DNA of 16,192 bases from an uncultured Eubacteriales bacterium (GTDB lineage: Bacteria > Bacillota > Clostridia > Oscillospirales > Oscillospiraceae). Each line of letters opens with the position of its first letter. Positions within the stretch are counted from its first letter, which is position 1. A program made the position numbers and the translations under genes. Positions 1 to 7,038 of the stretch are shown piece after piece. The stretch lies in the NCBI GenBank assembly GCA_900551495.1, contig URWG01000025.1, positions 1-16,192 of the forward strand, given 5' to 3'. Below the pieces are notes generated by a model, which saw only the letters and a list, made by a program, of their open reading frames with translations, was not told the DNA's origin and searched no databases.

Positions 1-946
1 CGAGACGATTAAGGGACAATCCGCGCGGACGATCAACGAGTACTACCTTGATCTGCGGATGTTCCTTCGGTTTATGAGGCTGATCAAAAACGACATGCCC
101 TACAGCACCCCGCTGGAGGATATCTCGATTCAAGATATTGATCTTGAGTTTTTAAAAATAATAACCATTACTGATATTTTTGATTATCTTTCCTATTTGG
201 CGAACGATCGCCAAGCCGATGAGCGCGATTCTGCAGGAATCGGAGCTGCCGCGCGCGCAAGAAAGCTTTCGGCAATCAAGTCCTTTTATAAATATCTGAC
301 CGTTCGCACAAAGCAGCTCACTGAAAATCCCGTTAAGGAGATCAAATATCCGAAAATTCGAAAGTCCCTGCCGAAATATCTGACGCTTGAGGAGTCCAAG
401 CGTCTCCTCTCCTCTGTTCAGGGTCCGAATGCAAAACGTGACTACGCGATTTTGATGCTGTTTCTGAATTGCGGGATACGCCGCTCCGAGCTGGTAGGGT
501 TGAACCTTTCCAACGTTTATGACGACAGGATACGGGTCATAGGAAAAGGCAACAAAGAACGCATTGTCTATTTCGGCTCGGCGTGTCGCGCCGCCATTGA
601 AGCATACCTCCCCGAACGCAGCAAAAAAGTGCTGACCGACAATCGTGCGCTGTTCGGCTCACGCGACAACAACCGTATCAGCGTCACCGCCGTCCATCGG
701 CTTGTGAAAAAATATATGCTGCTGGCGGGTCTGGACCCCTCCCAGTATTCCGCGCACAAGCTGCGTCACACCGCCGCGACCCTGATGGTGTCCAACGGCG
801 TTGACATCAAAACGGTGCAGGAGGTTTTGGGTCACGAGCACCTGAACACAACGGAAATTTACACACATATTGAGAGCACCGAGCTGAAAATCGCAGCAGA
901 GGCGAATCCCCTCTCCCACCTTGCAGCGGAGGAACACGATGATTGA
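1..946 (+). CDS. Tyrosine recombinase, XerC/XerD type (5' end outside window)
   Basis: Site-specific tyrosine recombinase acting on DNA in the cytoplasm, of the chromosome-dimer-resolution (XerC-like) or integrase class. The frame is open from base 2. The 19 residues read before the first Met (59) continue an N-terminal SAM-like core-binding fold, so the true start lies left of the window. Counting from the Met at 59, the catalytic set is complete: Arg141 in GIRRSEL, Lys163 in GKGNKER, His233 and Arg236 in HKLRH, His259 in LGHEH, and the nucleophile Tyr268 in EIYTHI. About 20 residues of C-terminal tail follow, as is usual for Xer proteins. The stop overlaps the start of the next gene (ATGATTGA), so the two are translationally coupled. 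The region from about 120 to 200 is more AT-rich than its surroundings. A second recombinase of this family lies at 11445-12326. The family call is firm; XerC versus another clostridial Xer paralogue is not resolved. Confidence 0.93.
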   Translation, partial: ETIKGQSARTINEYYLDLRMFLRFMRLIKNDMPYSTPLEDISIQDIDLEFLKIITITDIFDYLSYLANDRQADERDSAGIGAAARARKLSAIKSFYKYLTVRTKQLTENPVKEIKYPKIRKSLPKYLTLEESKRLLSSVQGPNAKRDYAILMLFLNCGIRRSELVGLNLSNVYDDRIRVIGKGNKERIVYFGSACRAAIEAYLPERSKKVLTDNRALFGSRDNNRISVTAVHRLVKKYMLLAGLDPSQYSAHKLRHTAATLMVSNGVDIKTVQEVLGHEHLNTTEIYTHIESTELKIAAEANPLSHLAAEEHDD

Positions 947-1598
947 TACGATTTTGTTTGATTTGGACGGCACACTTCTGAATACACTGGAAGATTTGAA
1001 AAACAGCGCCAATTTTGCGCTGAAAAAGTTCGGATTTCCGATCAGAACCCTTGAGGAGGTGCGTCGGTTCGTGGGCAACGGTCTGCGCCGTCTGATCGCG
1101 CAGGCTGTCCCGCCCGAGACGTCGGAGAAAACGATCGACGCAGTGCTTGCCGAGATGAAGCTGCACTACCAAGCGCACTGCACCGACAATACCGTGCCGT
1201 ATGACGGAATTTACGAGCTGATCGATGCGCTCCGTTCCGCCGGCTTCCGCATGGCGATCGTTTCCAACAAGGCAGCGCCTATGACAGAGCGGCTGCGGGA
1301 AAAATTCTTCGACGGACGGATCGACGTTGCGTTCGGCGAATCGCCGCAGCTGCGCCGAAAGCCGTCGCCCGATATGCCCTTAGCGGCGCTCGAACGCCTC
1401 GGCAGCAGCATTTCGCGCAGCGTATACGTCGGCGACTCCGAGGTCGATCTTTTAACCGCCGAAAATGCGGAAATCCCCTGCCTTAGTGTCGGCTGGGGAT
1501 TCCGCTCGGCGCAGATTCTGGAAGAAGCAGGCGCTTCCAAAGTCTATTACACGCCGCAATCGCTCTGTGAGGCGCTGCTTTCCCTCGCAGATTCTTGA
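939..1598 (+). CDS. HAD-superfamily phosphatase, phosphoglycolate phosphatase-like
   Basis: Cytoplasmic HAD hydrolase of 219 residues, the usual size of Gph/PgmB-like enzymes. All four HAD motifs are visible: DLDGT at the N-terminus (nucleophile Asp8, acid/base Asp10), Ser109 in IVSNK, Lys141 in RRKPSPD, and the metal-binding Asp166/Asp170 in YVGDSEVD. An alpha-helical cap lies between motifs 1 and 2 (about residues 16-80). The start at 939 is chosen over an upstream TTG at 921 because a GGAGG at 928-932 sits six bases before the ATG and because DLDGT then falls at the normal distance from the N-terminus. It overlaps the recombinase stop by eight bases. Its 3' end overlaps the convergent FemAB-like gene by 116 bases. 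The substrate cannot be told from sequence; 2-phosphoglycolate or another small sugar phosphate is the family expectation. Confidence 0.93.
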   Translation: MIDTILFDLDGTLLNTLEDLKNSANFALKKFGFPIRTLEEVRRFVGNGLRRLIAQAVPPETSEKTIDAVLAEMKLHYQAHCTDNTVPYDGIYELIDALRSAGFRMAIVSNKAAPMTERLREKFFDGRIDVAFGESPQLRRKPSPDMPLAALERLGSSISRSVYVGDSEVDLLTAENAEIPCLSVGWGFRSAQILEEAGASKVYYTPQSLCEALLSLADS

Positions 1599-2601
1599 AA
1601 CGTAAAGAGATTCCGACTATTTTAACTAACGCGTCAGTCGCATGGTTCAGTATCATGTCAAATTCTCCGGCGTAACGCACCAGCGTTGCGCCGAAGCGCA
1701 TTTTATAGCTGTGCAGTCCGAACTTCGGATTTTCCTCGTTCGGTTCGCCCTCAACGCCGCGCAGATCGAACCGCTTACAGCCGCTTTCGATCGCGTCGCA
1801 CTGCATTTTGTATTGCAGAAGCTCGTTCGGATGCAGGTGCAGATATGCGCCGTCCGAGCAGCCGTAGAAAAACGACGCCGTCTCACCGAAGCGCACCATG
1901 ATGGTCGCCGCAATCGTCCTGCCCTCATGCGCCGCAAGATAGAGGGTTGCGTTGTTTGGCATTTGCGTGAGAATATCGTGAAAATATTGCTTTGAGCGGG
2001 CGCAAAAGCCGTTTTTCTCCGCCGTTTGCGCCATCATTCTGCAAAAATCGGGTAAATCAAGCACGCTGCCGTGATAAACCTCCAAGCCGTTCTGCTCGGC
2101 GAGGCGGACATTGCGGCGAGCGGACGGATGATACCGCCTCAGCAGGCTCTCGGGCGTCTCGCCGTACAAATTCAGAACGTAATTGTACCGTGCCTGAAAG
2201 AGCGAAAAATCCGTTGCGGTTTTCAGACGGAAGCCATTGCCCCGCAGCCACTCGACCTTTTCGCGGTCGGTTTCCTCAATTTCGGGGTCAATGCGGAGCA
2301 GATACGCCTTTCGCTCTTTGCCCAAAGCACGCGCGGCTGCCAGCAGCTCCGCAGCGCTTGCCGCATCGAGAGCGACGGGACCGCGCGGCGCGTAAAGCAG
2401 GCAGCGGTTGAGTCGGTGCAGACGGTGCTCCAGCAGCGCCATTGTCCCGCGAATCTCCCCCTTGGCGTCGCGGCAAATCAGCCCGAACCAATTCCAATCC
2501 GCTTTGACCTTACCCCAAAGGGAGCTTTGCAGAAAGCTCCCGTTTTTTTCTACAAAATCGTCCAACGCTGCGGCGCTGTCCAGCGATACTCTTTGAATCA
2601 T
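1483..2601 (-). CDS. FemAB-family peptidoglycan bridge aminoacyltransferase
   Basis: Protein of 372 residues of the FemABX class. Known members transfer amino acids from aminoacyl-tRNA to the stem peptide of lipid II or nascent peptidoglycan on the inner face of the membrane. The N-terminus carries the FLQSSLWGKVK pattern (about residues 23-33). Other family features are LLYAPRGPV (about 68-76), the basic RRYHPSARRNVRLA stretch (about 155-168) and LRGVEGEPNEENPKFGLHSYKMRFG (280-304), followed by GEFD (312-315). A GGGAGG precedes the ATG by nine bases. It lies 80 bases downstream of the membrane-anchored protein of the two-component block on the same strand with no evident terminator between, so co-transcription is likely. 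The last 38 residues or so are encoded antisense to the HAD gene and do not look like the family's usual end. The amino acid transferred is unknown. Confidence 0.88.
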   Translation of the reverse strand: MIQRVSLDSAAALDDFVEKNGSFLQSSLWGKVKADWNWFGLICRDAKGEIRGTMALLEHRLHRLNRCLLYAPRGPVALDAASAAELLAAARALGKERKAYLLRIDPEIEETDREKVEWLRGNGFRLKTATDFSLFQARYNYVLNLYGETPESLLRRYHPSARRNVRLAEQNGLEVYHGSVLDLPDFCRMMAQTAEKNGFCARSKQYFHDILTQMPNNATLYLAAHEGRTIAATIMVRFGETASFFYGCSDGAYLHLHPNELLQYKMQCDAIESGCKRFDLRGVEGEPNEENPKFGLHSYKMRFGATLVRYAGEFDMILNHATDALVKIVGISLRFKNLRGKAAPHRAIAACNRLWKRLLLPESAPSGIPSRH

Positions 2602-2681
2602 CTATAACATCCTCCCTTGGAACGAGGACATCATAGCATCGGATTGTATCGTGATTGGCGCAGGGATGTATCAGAGTTGCA

Positions 2682-3479
2682 TCACCGCAAGCCTTCGACC
2701 TCGGCATTGTCCGGAAAAACTCCGCTGACGAGCCATTCGAAATTTGCGACGGAATCAGGTCGCCATGTGATCGTTCCCATGATCTCGCTGTAGTGCGCCG
2801 TAAAGCCGAGCTTTATCCCGTCCAGCGTAAAGCTCAGCGCGTAGAGATAATAATCCTCAGTGGAGGTTTGACCGAGGCGATCCATGCCGTAACGCTCCGA
2901 CTCCTTCGCGCCGTAGTATTCCGCCCAGTCCGGTGCGGACACTCCGTATTCGTCCTGGTACTCGCTGTAAAGCAGCTCATACTCGTTATCAATCACGAAC
3001 GTCGAATAGGTCGAGATGACCAGTCCGAAGATTTTGCAGCTCTGCGCGTCCAAAATCGCGTAGGTCGTCGCATCATAATACTGCACACGATACATCGAAA
3101 GGCTCTCGCCCTGCTCCATATCCAGTATGACATACTTTTTGACCTCAAAATCGCTCTGGTGCAGTCTTTCGTAGGTTGCGTCGCTGATCATCCGTTTCTC
3201 GTGCAGAATTCCCAGCTCGGCATCGTACTTTGCGCGAACCTCCCCGTCGTCTGCGAGGATGCCGAAGCTGTACTCCGCAGGCTCGGTGAGATTCCCGAGC
3301 AGGGAGAGCTTTTCCCCCATCGAAAGCCCCGCGCCGCTTCCCTTCCACGTCTGAGAAGCATCGGAGGTATAGGTGCTGCTCTCCACGCGTCTTTCCTTCA
3401 CATTCAGAAGAAGATTCGGCAGCAAAAACGCGCCGACCAGCACAAGTATCGTCGGGATCAGCCAAAGATAGCGCTTCAT
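2682..3479 (-). CDS. Membrane-anchored extracytoplasmic protein of unknown function
   Basis: I do not recognise this 265-residue protein. It starts with a short basic N-terminus and one hydrophobic segment (about residues 4-25, LWLIPTILVLVGAFLLPNLL) that can act as a signal anchor. The rest is soluble and rich in Tyr, Glu and Asp, with no lipobox and no catalytic motif I can name. Its ATG overlaps the TGA of the histidine kinase (ATGA) and is preceded by GGAGGTGA, so it is coupled to the kinase. In that position it could be an accessory sensor or regulator working outside the membrane with the kinase, by analogy with YycH/YycI-type proteins; no sequence similarity to those is claimed. The premature stop in the kinase would be expected to reduce its translation. 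Confidence 0.75.
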   Translation of the reverse strand: MKRYLWLIPTILVLVGAFLLPNLLLNVKERRVESSTYTSDASQTWKGSGAGLSMGEKLSLLGNLTEPAEYSFGILADDGEVRAKYDAELGILHEKRMISDATYERLHQSDFEVKKYVILDMEQGESLSMYRVQYYDATTYAILDAQSCKIFGLVISTYSTFVIDNEYELLYSEYQDEYGVSAPDWAEYYGAKESERYGMDRLGQTSTEDYYLYALSFTLDGIKLGFTAHYSEIMGTITWRPDSVANFEWLVSGVFPDNAEVEGLR

Positions 3480-4873
3480 TCGCCCTCACCTCCGAATTCC
3501 AGCGTCGCCGCCGTTCCCTTCCCCACCTCGCTGCGGAAGGAAAGGCGGGCATGATGCACCTCCGCGATCTTCATGCAGAGCGCAAGGCCCAAGCCCGCAC
3601 CGCCCTCGGCACGTGCACGGGATTTATCCACCATGTAAAACGGCTCTGTAATGCGCCTGAGGCGGTCGGCGGGGATTCCGCGCCCGCGGTCGATCACGCT
3701 CAGTCGGTAGCCATGCTTTGTCCGCGTCCCGAGCAGCAGGATCTTACTGCCCTCGTCGGACGCCTTTCGTGCATTGTCGATCAGGTTATACAGCAGCGTC
3801 TTAAACAGCTCCGCCGCCAGCGGAAGCGTACAGTTCTCAGCACGCAGCTCAACGGAAATATGCTTCTGCCGCAGGAGATAGGAGGAGCTGTCCACGGTCT
3901 CCCGCACGAGCCGCAGCACGCTGCACGGCAGCAGCTCGGGCGCTTCCTTTTCCAGCGCGAACAGGTCCAGCAGCGCGAAGGACATCGCCTCCAAGCGTCT
4001 GCCCTCCTTAAAAATATAGTTTGCCGCGTCCATTTGCAGTCGGGGGGGGAGCTGACGGCGGCGGAGCGTGTCCGCTTAGCCGATCACGGATGTGAGCGGT
4101 GTTTTCAGCTCGTGGGCAAAGCTCGCGGTAAACTCCTTCTGCCGCTCCACCGCATCATTCAGCTCCGACATCTTTTGCTCCAGCGAATCTGCCATGGAGT
4201 TAAAATCTTGCGCAAGCTGACCCAGCTCGTCCCTTGAGCGGACGGTAACGCGGCGCTCATAGTGCCCGTCGGAAAACTGCTTCGCGGTTCTCGAAATACG
4301 GCGGATCGGCTGTGTCAGCAGCATGGTAAACAGCGTCGTCACAAGGATGCAGACCGCCAAAATCGCCGCCATAATCAGGCGGCTGCGACGGAGATTTTCC
4401 CGCGCCGCCGTAAAGATCGCGGTCACCTCATTGCAGCTTTCGACACGATAGGTCTTGTCGAGCAGGGTCGTTTTCTGCCGCGAGAGCAGATAGACCTTCT
4501 CCTCCTGCCGAACGACCGTCGTCTCCAATCGGTCGCCGCAGTCGCCGCTCGGAAGCAGCGCAATCTGTCCCGTGAGATAGATCGGCGTGCCGTCCTCGCC
4601 CGTTACACGGAATTGGTAGCTCTGGCTCAGGCTGTCCTCACGCAAAATACTTCGCAGCAGCTCCTCGGGCTGCTTGTCAAAGGAAAACACGCTCTGCCCT
4701 CCGACCAGCGCCTGCATCGTCAGCGTAAGCATCCGCAGATCCTTACGGCTGTCCTCGATCGCGGCGTCAAGCTGCGAGGAAAAAGCGTCGCTGACCAGCA
4801 AATAGCTTCCGAGAGACAGCGCCAGCGCGAGCAAAATACTCACCGCGACGATCATCTTCCAAGTAAATTTCAA
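3476..4873 (-). pseudogene. Sensor histidine kinase interrupted by an in-frame TAA
   Basis: A 465-codon reading frame for a membrane histidine kinase with a TAA (bases 4076-4078) at codon 266. Visible parts in order: TM1 (about 7-27), an extracytoplasmic sensor region (about 30-163), TM2 (about 166-186), HAMP (about 188-240), H-box FAHELKTPLTSVIG with His254, the stop, then ADTLRRRQL and AANYIFKEGRRLEA of the dimerisation helix. After that come the N-box with Asn367 (LIDNARKAS), DRGRGI with Asp395, and the G2 loop GGAGLGLAL. The frame and spacing on both sides of the stop are exactly those of intact relatives, where a Tyr normally follows VIG. A single base change (TAC or TAT to TAA) therefore explains it, not an indel. 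The first Met after the stop (4033) has no ribosome-binding site. The ATG overlaps the response-regulator stop and the far end overlaps the next ATG. It could be a true pseudogene, a truncated kinase, or a base-call error. Confidence 0.9.
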
Positions 4874-5526
4874 GGCGAAACCTCCAAACGGTAGCCTACC
4901 TTATAAATTGCGACCAGCTTGTTCTGCCAGCCGAGCTTCTTGCGCAGACGCTGCACATGGAGATCGACGGTACGGCTGTCGCCTGTGTACTCATTTTCCC
5001 AAACGCGCTCATAAATCGTATCCCGAAACAGCGCGATATTTCGGTTGCGGACAAACAGGAGCAGCAGCTCATATTCCTTGTGCGTCAGGGTGACCGGCAC
5101 GCCGCCGCGCGTCACGAGCATGGATTTCGGCTCGACCACCACGTCGTCGATCACATAGCGCTCCTCGGTCTTACCCGCGCGGCGGAGGACGCTCTCGACC
5201 CGCGCAATCAGCTCCACGATCTCAAAGGGCTTGACAAGATAATCGTCCGCGCCGGCGCGCAGCCCCTGTACACGGTCGTTGACGCTCCCGCGCGCCGTAA
5301 TAAAGATCACCGGTGTGCACGTGGGTCGAATCTGCTCCATCAGCTCAAAGCCGTTTGCCCCGGGCAGCATAATGTCCAGAAGAATCAGGTCAAATGCGGA
5401 CTGCTCGATCAGGTCGGCTGCCGTCAGCCCGTCATTGACCGTAACACACTGATAGCCGCAGGCGGTCAGATTCATGTCGATCAGATTGGCAATGGCTTTC
5501 TCGTCCTCAACGATCAGAATTTTCAT
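4870..5526 (-). CDS. OmpR/PhoB-family response regulator
   Basis: DNA-binding response regulator of 218 residues. The receiver domain (about 1-115) shows Glu7/Asp8, the phosphorylation site Asp51 in LILLDIMLPG, Thr77 in FITARG and Lys99 in YLVKPF. The winged-helix domain (about 125-218) has LTHKEYELLLLFV and the recognition helix and wing SRTVDLHVQRLRKKLG ending in YKVGYRLE. The ATG follows GGAGGT with eight bases between. A good sigma-A promoter lies upstream at 5589-5617. Its stop overlaps the start of the histidine kinase by four bases (ATGA), so this is the cognate pair. Because the kinase is interrupted, the regulator may be driven by another kinase or by small phosphodonors, or may be inactive. 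The downstream FemAB-like gene suggests an envelope-related regulon, which is inference. Confidence 0.95.
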   Translation of the reverse strand: MKILIVEDEKAIANLIDMNLTACGYQCVTVNDGLTAADLIEQSAFDLILLDIMLPGANGFELMEQIRPTCTPVIFITARGSVNDRVQGLRAGADDYLVKPFEIVELIARVESVLRRAGKTEERYVIDDVVVEPKSMLVTRGGVPVTLTHKEYELLLLFVRNRNIALFRDTIYERVWENEYTGDSRTVDLHVQRLRKKLGWQNKLVAIYKVGYRLEVSP

Positions 5527-5588
5527 ATGCTCTACCTCCTGCGGCTATTTTGCATCGGAATTGTATCCTTTTTCCATCATCCTGCTGT

Positions 5589-5617
5589 ATTTTAGCACAG
5601 TTTTCCCCGCTTGGCAA
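5589..5617 (-). promoter_or_regulatory. Sigma-A-type promoter of the two-component operon
   Basis: On the minus strand a -35 TTGCCA (5612-5617) is followed after exactly 17 bases by -10 TAAAAT (5589-5594), with an upstream TGC giving an extended -10. The predicted transcript starts near 5582, about 55 bases before the response-regulator ATG. It begins six bases beyond the stop of the small membrane-protein gene, so the regulator can be expressed independently of it. Confidence 0.75.
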
Positions 5618-5623
5618 GCCGTG

Positions 5624-5797
5624 CTACTTCCGCCGCTCGTGCTGTGTCCCAAAGTAGAAGGAGATCACGACGGTAAAGACCGTAATGAATTCCTGCCCAG
5701 AGACCGTGCCGCGTGCCGCCAAAATGCAGAAAAACGCTGTCAGCAGCAGCGTGACAAGGGATTTTACGCAGAGCAGCCGTTCCAACCGTTCCCTCAT
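5624..5797 (-). CDS. Small membrane protein, 57 residues, phage/holin-like type
   Basis: A short gene of 57 codons plus TAG. The product starts MRERLERLLCVKSLVTLLL and continues through two hydrophobic segments (about residues 11-28 and 36-50, the second FITVFTVVISFYFGTQ), separated by a short polar loop, and ends in a charged HERRK tail. It resembles the small two-helix proteins often found in clostridial prophages and mobile elements near holins, with a conserved SFYFGTQ-like end; this is recalled resemblance, not a database result. Translation would rely on a GGGGGGTG stretch seven or so bases before the ATG. It lies just after the terminator of the efp unit and just before the promoter of the response regulator, and has no clear promoter of its own. 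It may therefore be expressed by terminator read-through. Confidence 0.62.
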   Translation of the reverse strand: MRERLERLLCVKSLVTLLLTAFFCILAARGTVSGQEFITVFTVVISFYFGTQHERRK

Positions 5798-5825
5798 GCC
5801 GACACCCCCCGCCTCATCCTATGCG

Positions 5826-5864
5826 AAAAAGGACCCTGCCGCGAAGGAAAATCGCAGCAGGGTC
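5826..5864 (-). terminator. Rho-independent terminator of the efp / zinc-ribbon operon
   Basis: Eight-base stem GACCCTGC (5832-5839) with GCAGGGTC (5857-5864), extended after one mismatch by GCGA/TCGC around a seven-base loop. On the minus strand it is followed by a run of five T (5826-5830). It begins 18 bases after the stop of the zinc-ribbon gene. Confidence 0.88.
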
Positions 5865-5881
5865 GGTCATTCAAAATTTGC

Positions 5882-6337
5882 TCAGAAAGGCTCGTTATCG
5901 CTCTCGTCGTCCTCGTCAAAGTCGAACTCGAGCAGCTCGTTGCACTTCGGGCAGTGGATGGAGTCCTTCAGGATGGTCTCCTCGTCGAGGTGCAGCTCCT
6001 CGCCGCAGTTCGGGCAGGTCACGTCATAGATGACGTCTTCGTCATAGTCAAAGTCCTCGCCGTCGTCGTCGGCAAAGTCATAATCGTCGTCATCCTCGTA
6101 ATCGTCGTCATCGTCCTCGTCCATGAGGTATTCCTCAATGGCATCCAGATCGTCCTCGATCTCGTCCAGCTCGTCGGAAACAGCGATGGCATTTTCCTCC
6201 AAATCGGAAACGGTGGTCGCCATATCCTGCAGCAGGTCAACAATACCGGCAATCATCTTGCCCTCGGCAGCCTCGGTGTCGAGCTTCAGCCCGTCCATCA
6301 AGCCCTTGAGGTACGCGGATTTTTCAGAAAGCGTCAT
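5882..6337 (-). CDS. CD1247-type zinc-ribbon protein with acidic linker
   Basis: Protein of 151 residues in three parts. A conserved helical N-terminus (MTLSEKSAYLKGLMDGL, about 1-65) matches the CD1247 N-terminal domain that I associate with clostridial proteins of unknown function. An extremely acidic stretch follows (about 66-102, mostly Asp and Glu). A C-terminal zinc ribbon uses Cys108, Cys111, Cys129 and Cys132 (TCPNC and HCPKC). The end is again acidic. It is cytoplasmic, with no signal or membrane segment. The ATG has AGGAG upstream, and the gene starts 27 bases after efp on the same strand, so it shares the efp promoter and ends at the terminator at 5826-5864. The function is not known. 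The zinc ribbon and acidic linker suggest a protein or nucleic-acid binding role, possibly linked to translation because of its partner. Confidence 0.88.
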   Translation of the reverse strand: MTLSEKSAYLKGLMDGLKLDTEAAEGKMIAGIVDLLQDMATTVSDLEENAIAVSDELDEIEDDLDAIEEYLMDEDDDDDYEDDDDYDFADDDGEDFDYDEDVIYDVTCPNCGEELHLDEETILKDSIHCPKCNELLEFDFDEDDESDNEPF

Positions 6338-6364
6338 TTCGTTCTCCTTTCCCGTGCGTGCGGC

Positions 6365-6934
6365 TCAGCCCTTAGCTCTGCTAAGATATTCGCCGGTACG
6401 CGTGTCAATAGAAATACGGTCACCCTCGTTAATGAAAAGCGGAACCTTGATCTCGGCACCGGTTTCAACGGTAGCGGGCTTGAGCGTGTTGGTCGCAGTG
6501 TTGCCCGCAAGACCCGGCTCGGTCTTGGTGACCACCAGCTCAACGAAGTTGGGCGCTTCCACGCCGAAAACGTTGCCCTTGTAGGACAGCAGCGTGCAGG
6601 TCTCATTTTCCTTCACAAAGCGGAAGGCATCGGGCAGGACGTCCTTGCCGATGGGGACCATCTCGTAGGTCTCGCCGTCCATGAAGTAGTACAGGTCGCC
6701 GTCAGAATAGCTGTATTCCATCTTCTTGCGCTCGACGAAGGCTTCCTCGAACTTTGCCGTCGGGTTAAAGGAAGTTTCGGTCACGCCGCCGGTGATGATG
6801 TTGCGCATCTTGGTGCGGACGAACGCAGCGCCCTTGCCGGGCTTGACGTGCTGGAATTCGACGACCTGATAGATCTTGCCGTCCATCTCAAAGGTCTTAC
6901 CGTTTCTGAAATCGCTGGCGGTAATGGTTGCCAT
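6365..6934 (-). CDS. efp: Translation elongation factor P
   Basis: EF-P binds between the P and E sites of stalled ribosomes and speeds peptide-bond formation at proline runs. The product is 189 residues, normal for the family. Domain I (KOW-like) starts MATITASDFRNGKTFEMDGK and carries the loop HVKPGKGAAF with Lys34 at the tip, the residue modified in many bacteria. Domains II and III follow, with GDRISIDTRTGEYLSRAKG at the C-terminus. The start at 6934 is preferred over an in-frame ATG at 6949 because GGAGG (6943-6947) sits eight bases before it and the family N-terminus is MATI-like. No EpmA/EpmB or YmfI-type modifying enzyme is in the window. It is the first gene of a two-gene operon with the zinc-ribbon protein. 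Confidence 0.97.
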   Translation of the reverse strand: MATITASDFRNGKTFEMDGKIYQVVEFQHVKPGKGAAFVRTKMRNIITGGVTETSFNPTAKFEEAFVERKKMEYSYSDGDLYYFMDGETYEMVPIGKDVLPDAFRFVKENETCTLLSYKGNVFGVEAPNFVELVVTKTEPGLAGNTATNTLKPATVETGAEIKVPLFINEGDRISIDTRTGEYLSRAKG

Positions 6935-7002
6935 ATATGTTTCCTCCAATGTGAAAAATTATACATTCAGCAGAATGACGCCTTGCGGCTTTTAACTATC
7001 TC

Positions 7003-7031
7003 AGTATACAACAGAAAAGCGGTTTTTTCAA
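7003..7031 (-). promoter_or_regulatory. Sigma-A-type promoter of efp
   Basis: On the minus strand TTGAAA (7026-7031) is separated by 17 bases from TATACT (7003-7008). The predicted start near 6996 gives a leader of about 60 bases before the efp ATG. The -35 lies only eight bases after the stop of the peptidase gene, so efp has its own transcription while read-through from upstream remains possible. Confidence 0.82.
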
Positions 7032-7038
7032 GTATAAC

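Noticed and set aside
2655..3554. 299-codon plus-strand frame opposite the membrane-anchored protein
   Set aside because: The minus-strand frame has a signal anchor, a GGAGGTGA site and a four-base overlap with the kinase; the plus frame has none of these.
4042..4049. G8 homopolymer as the cause of a frameshift in the kinase
   Set aside because: The coding frame is the same on both sides of the run and residue spacing matches the family, so no base is missing or extra; the defect is the TAA at 4076-4078.
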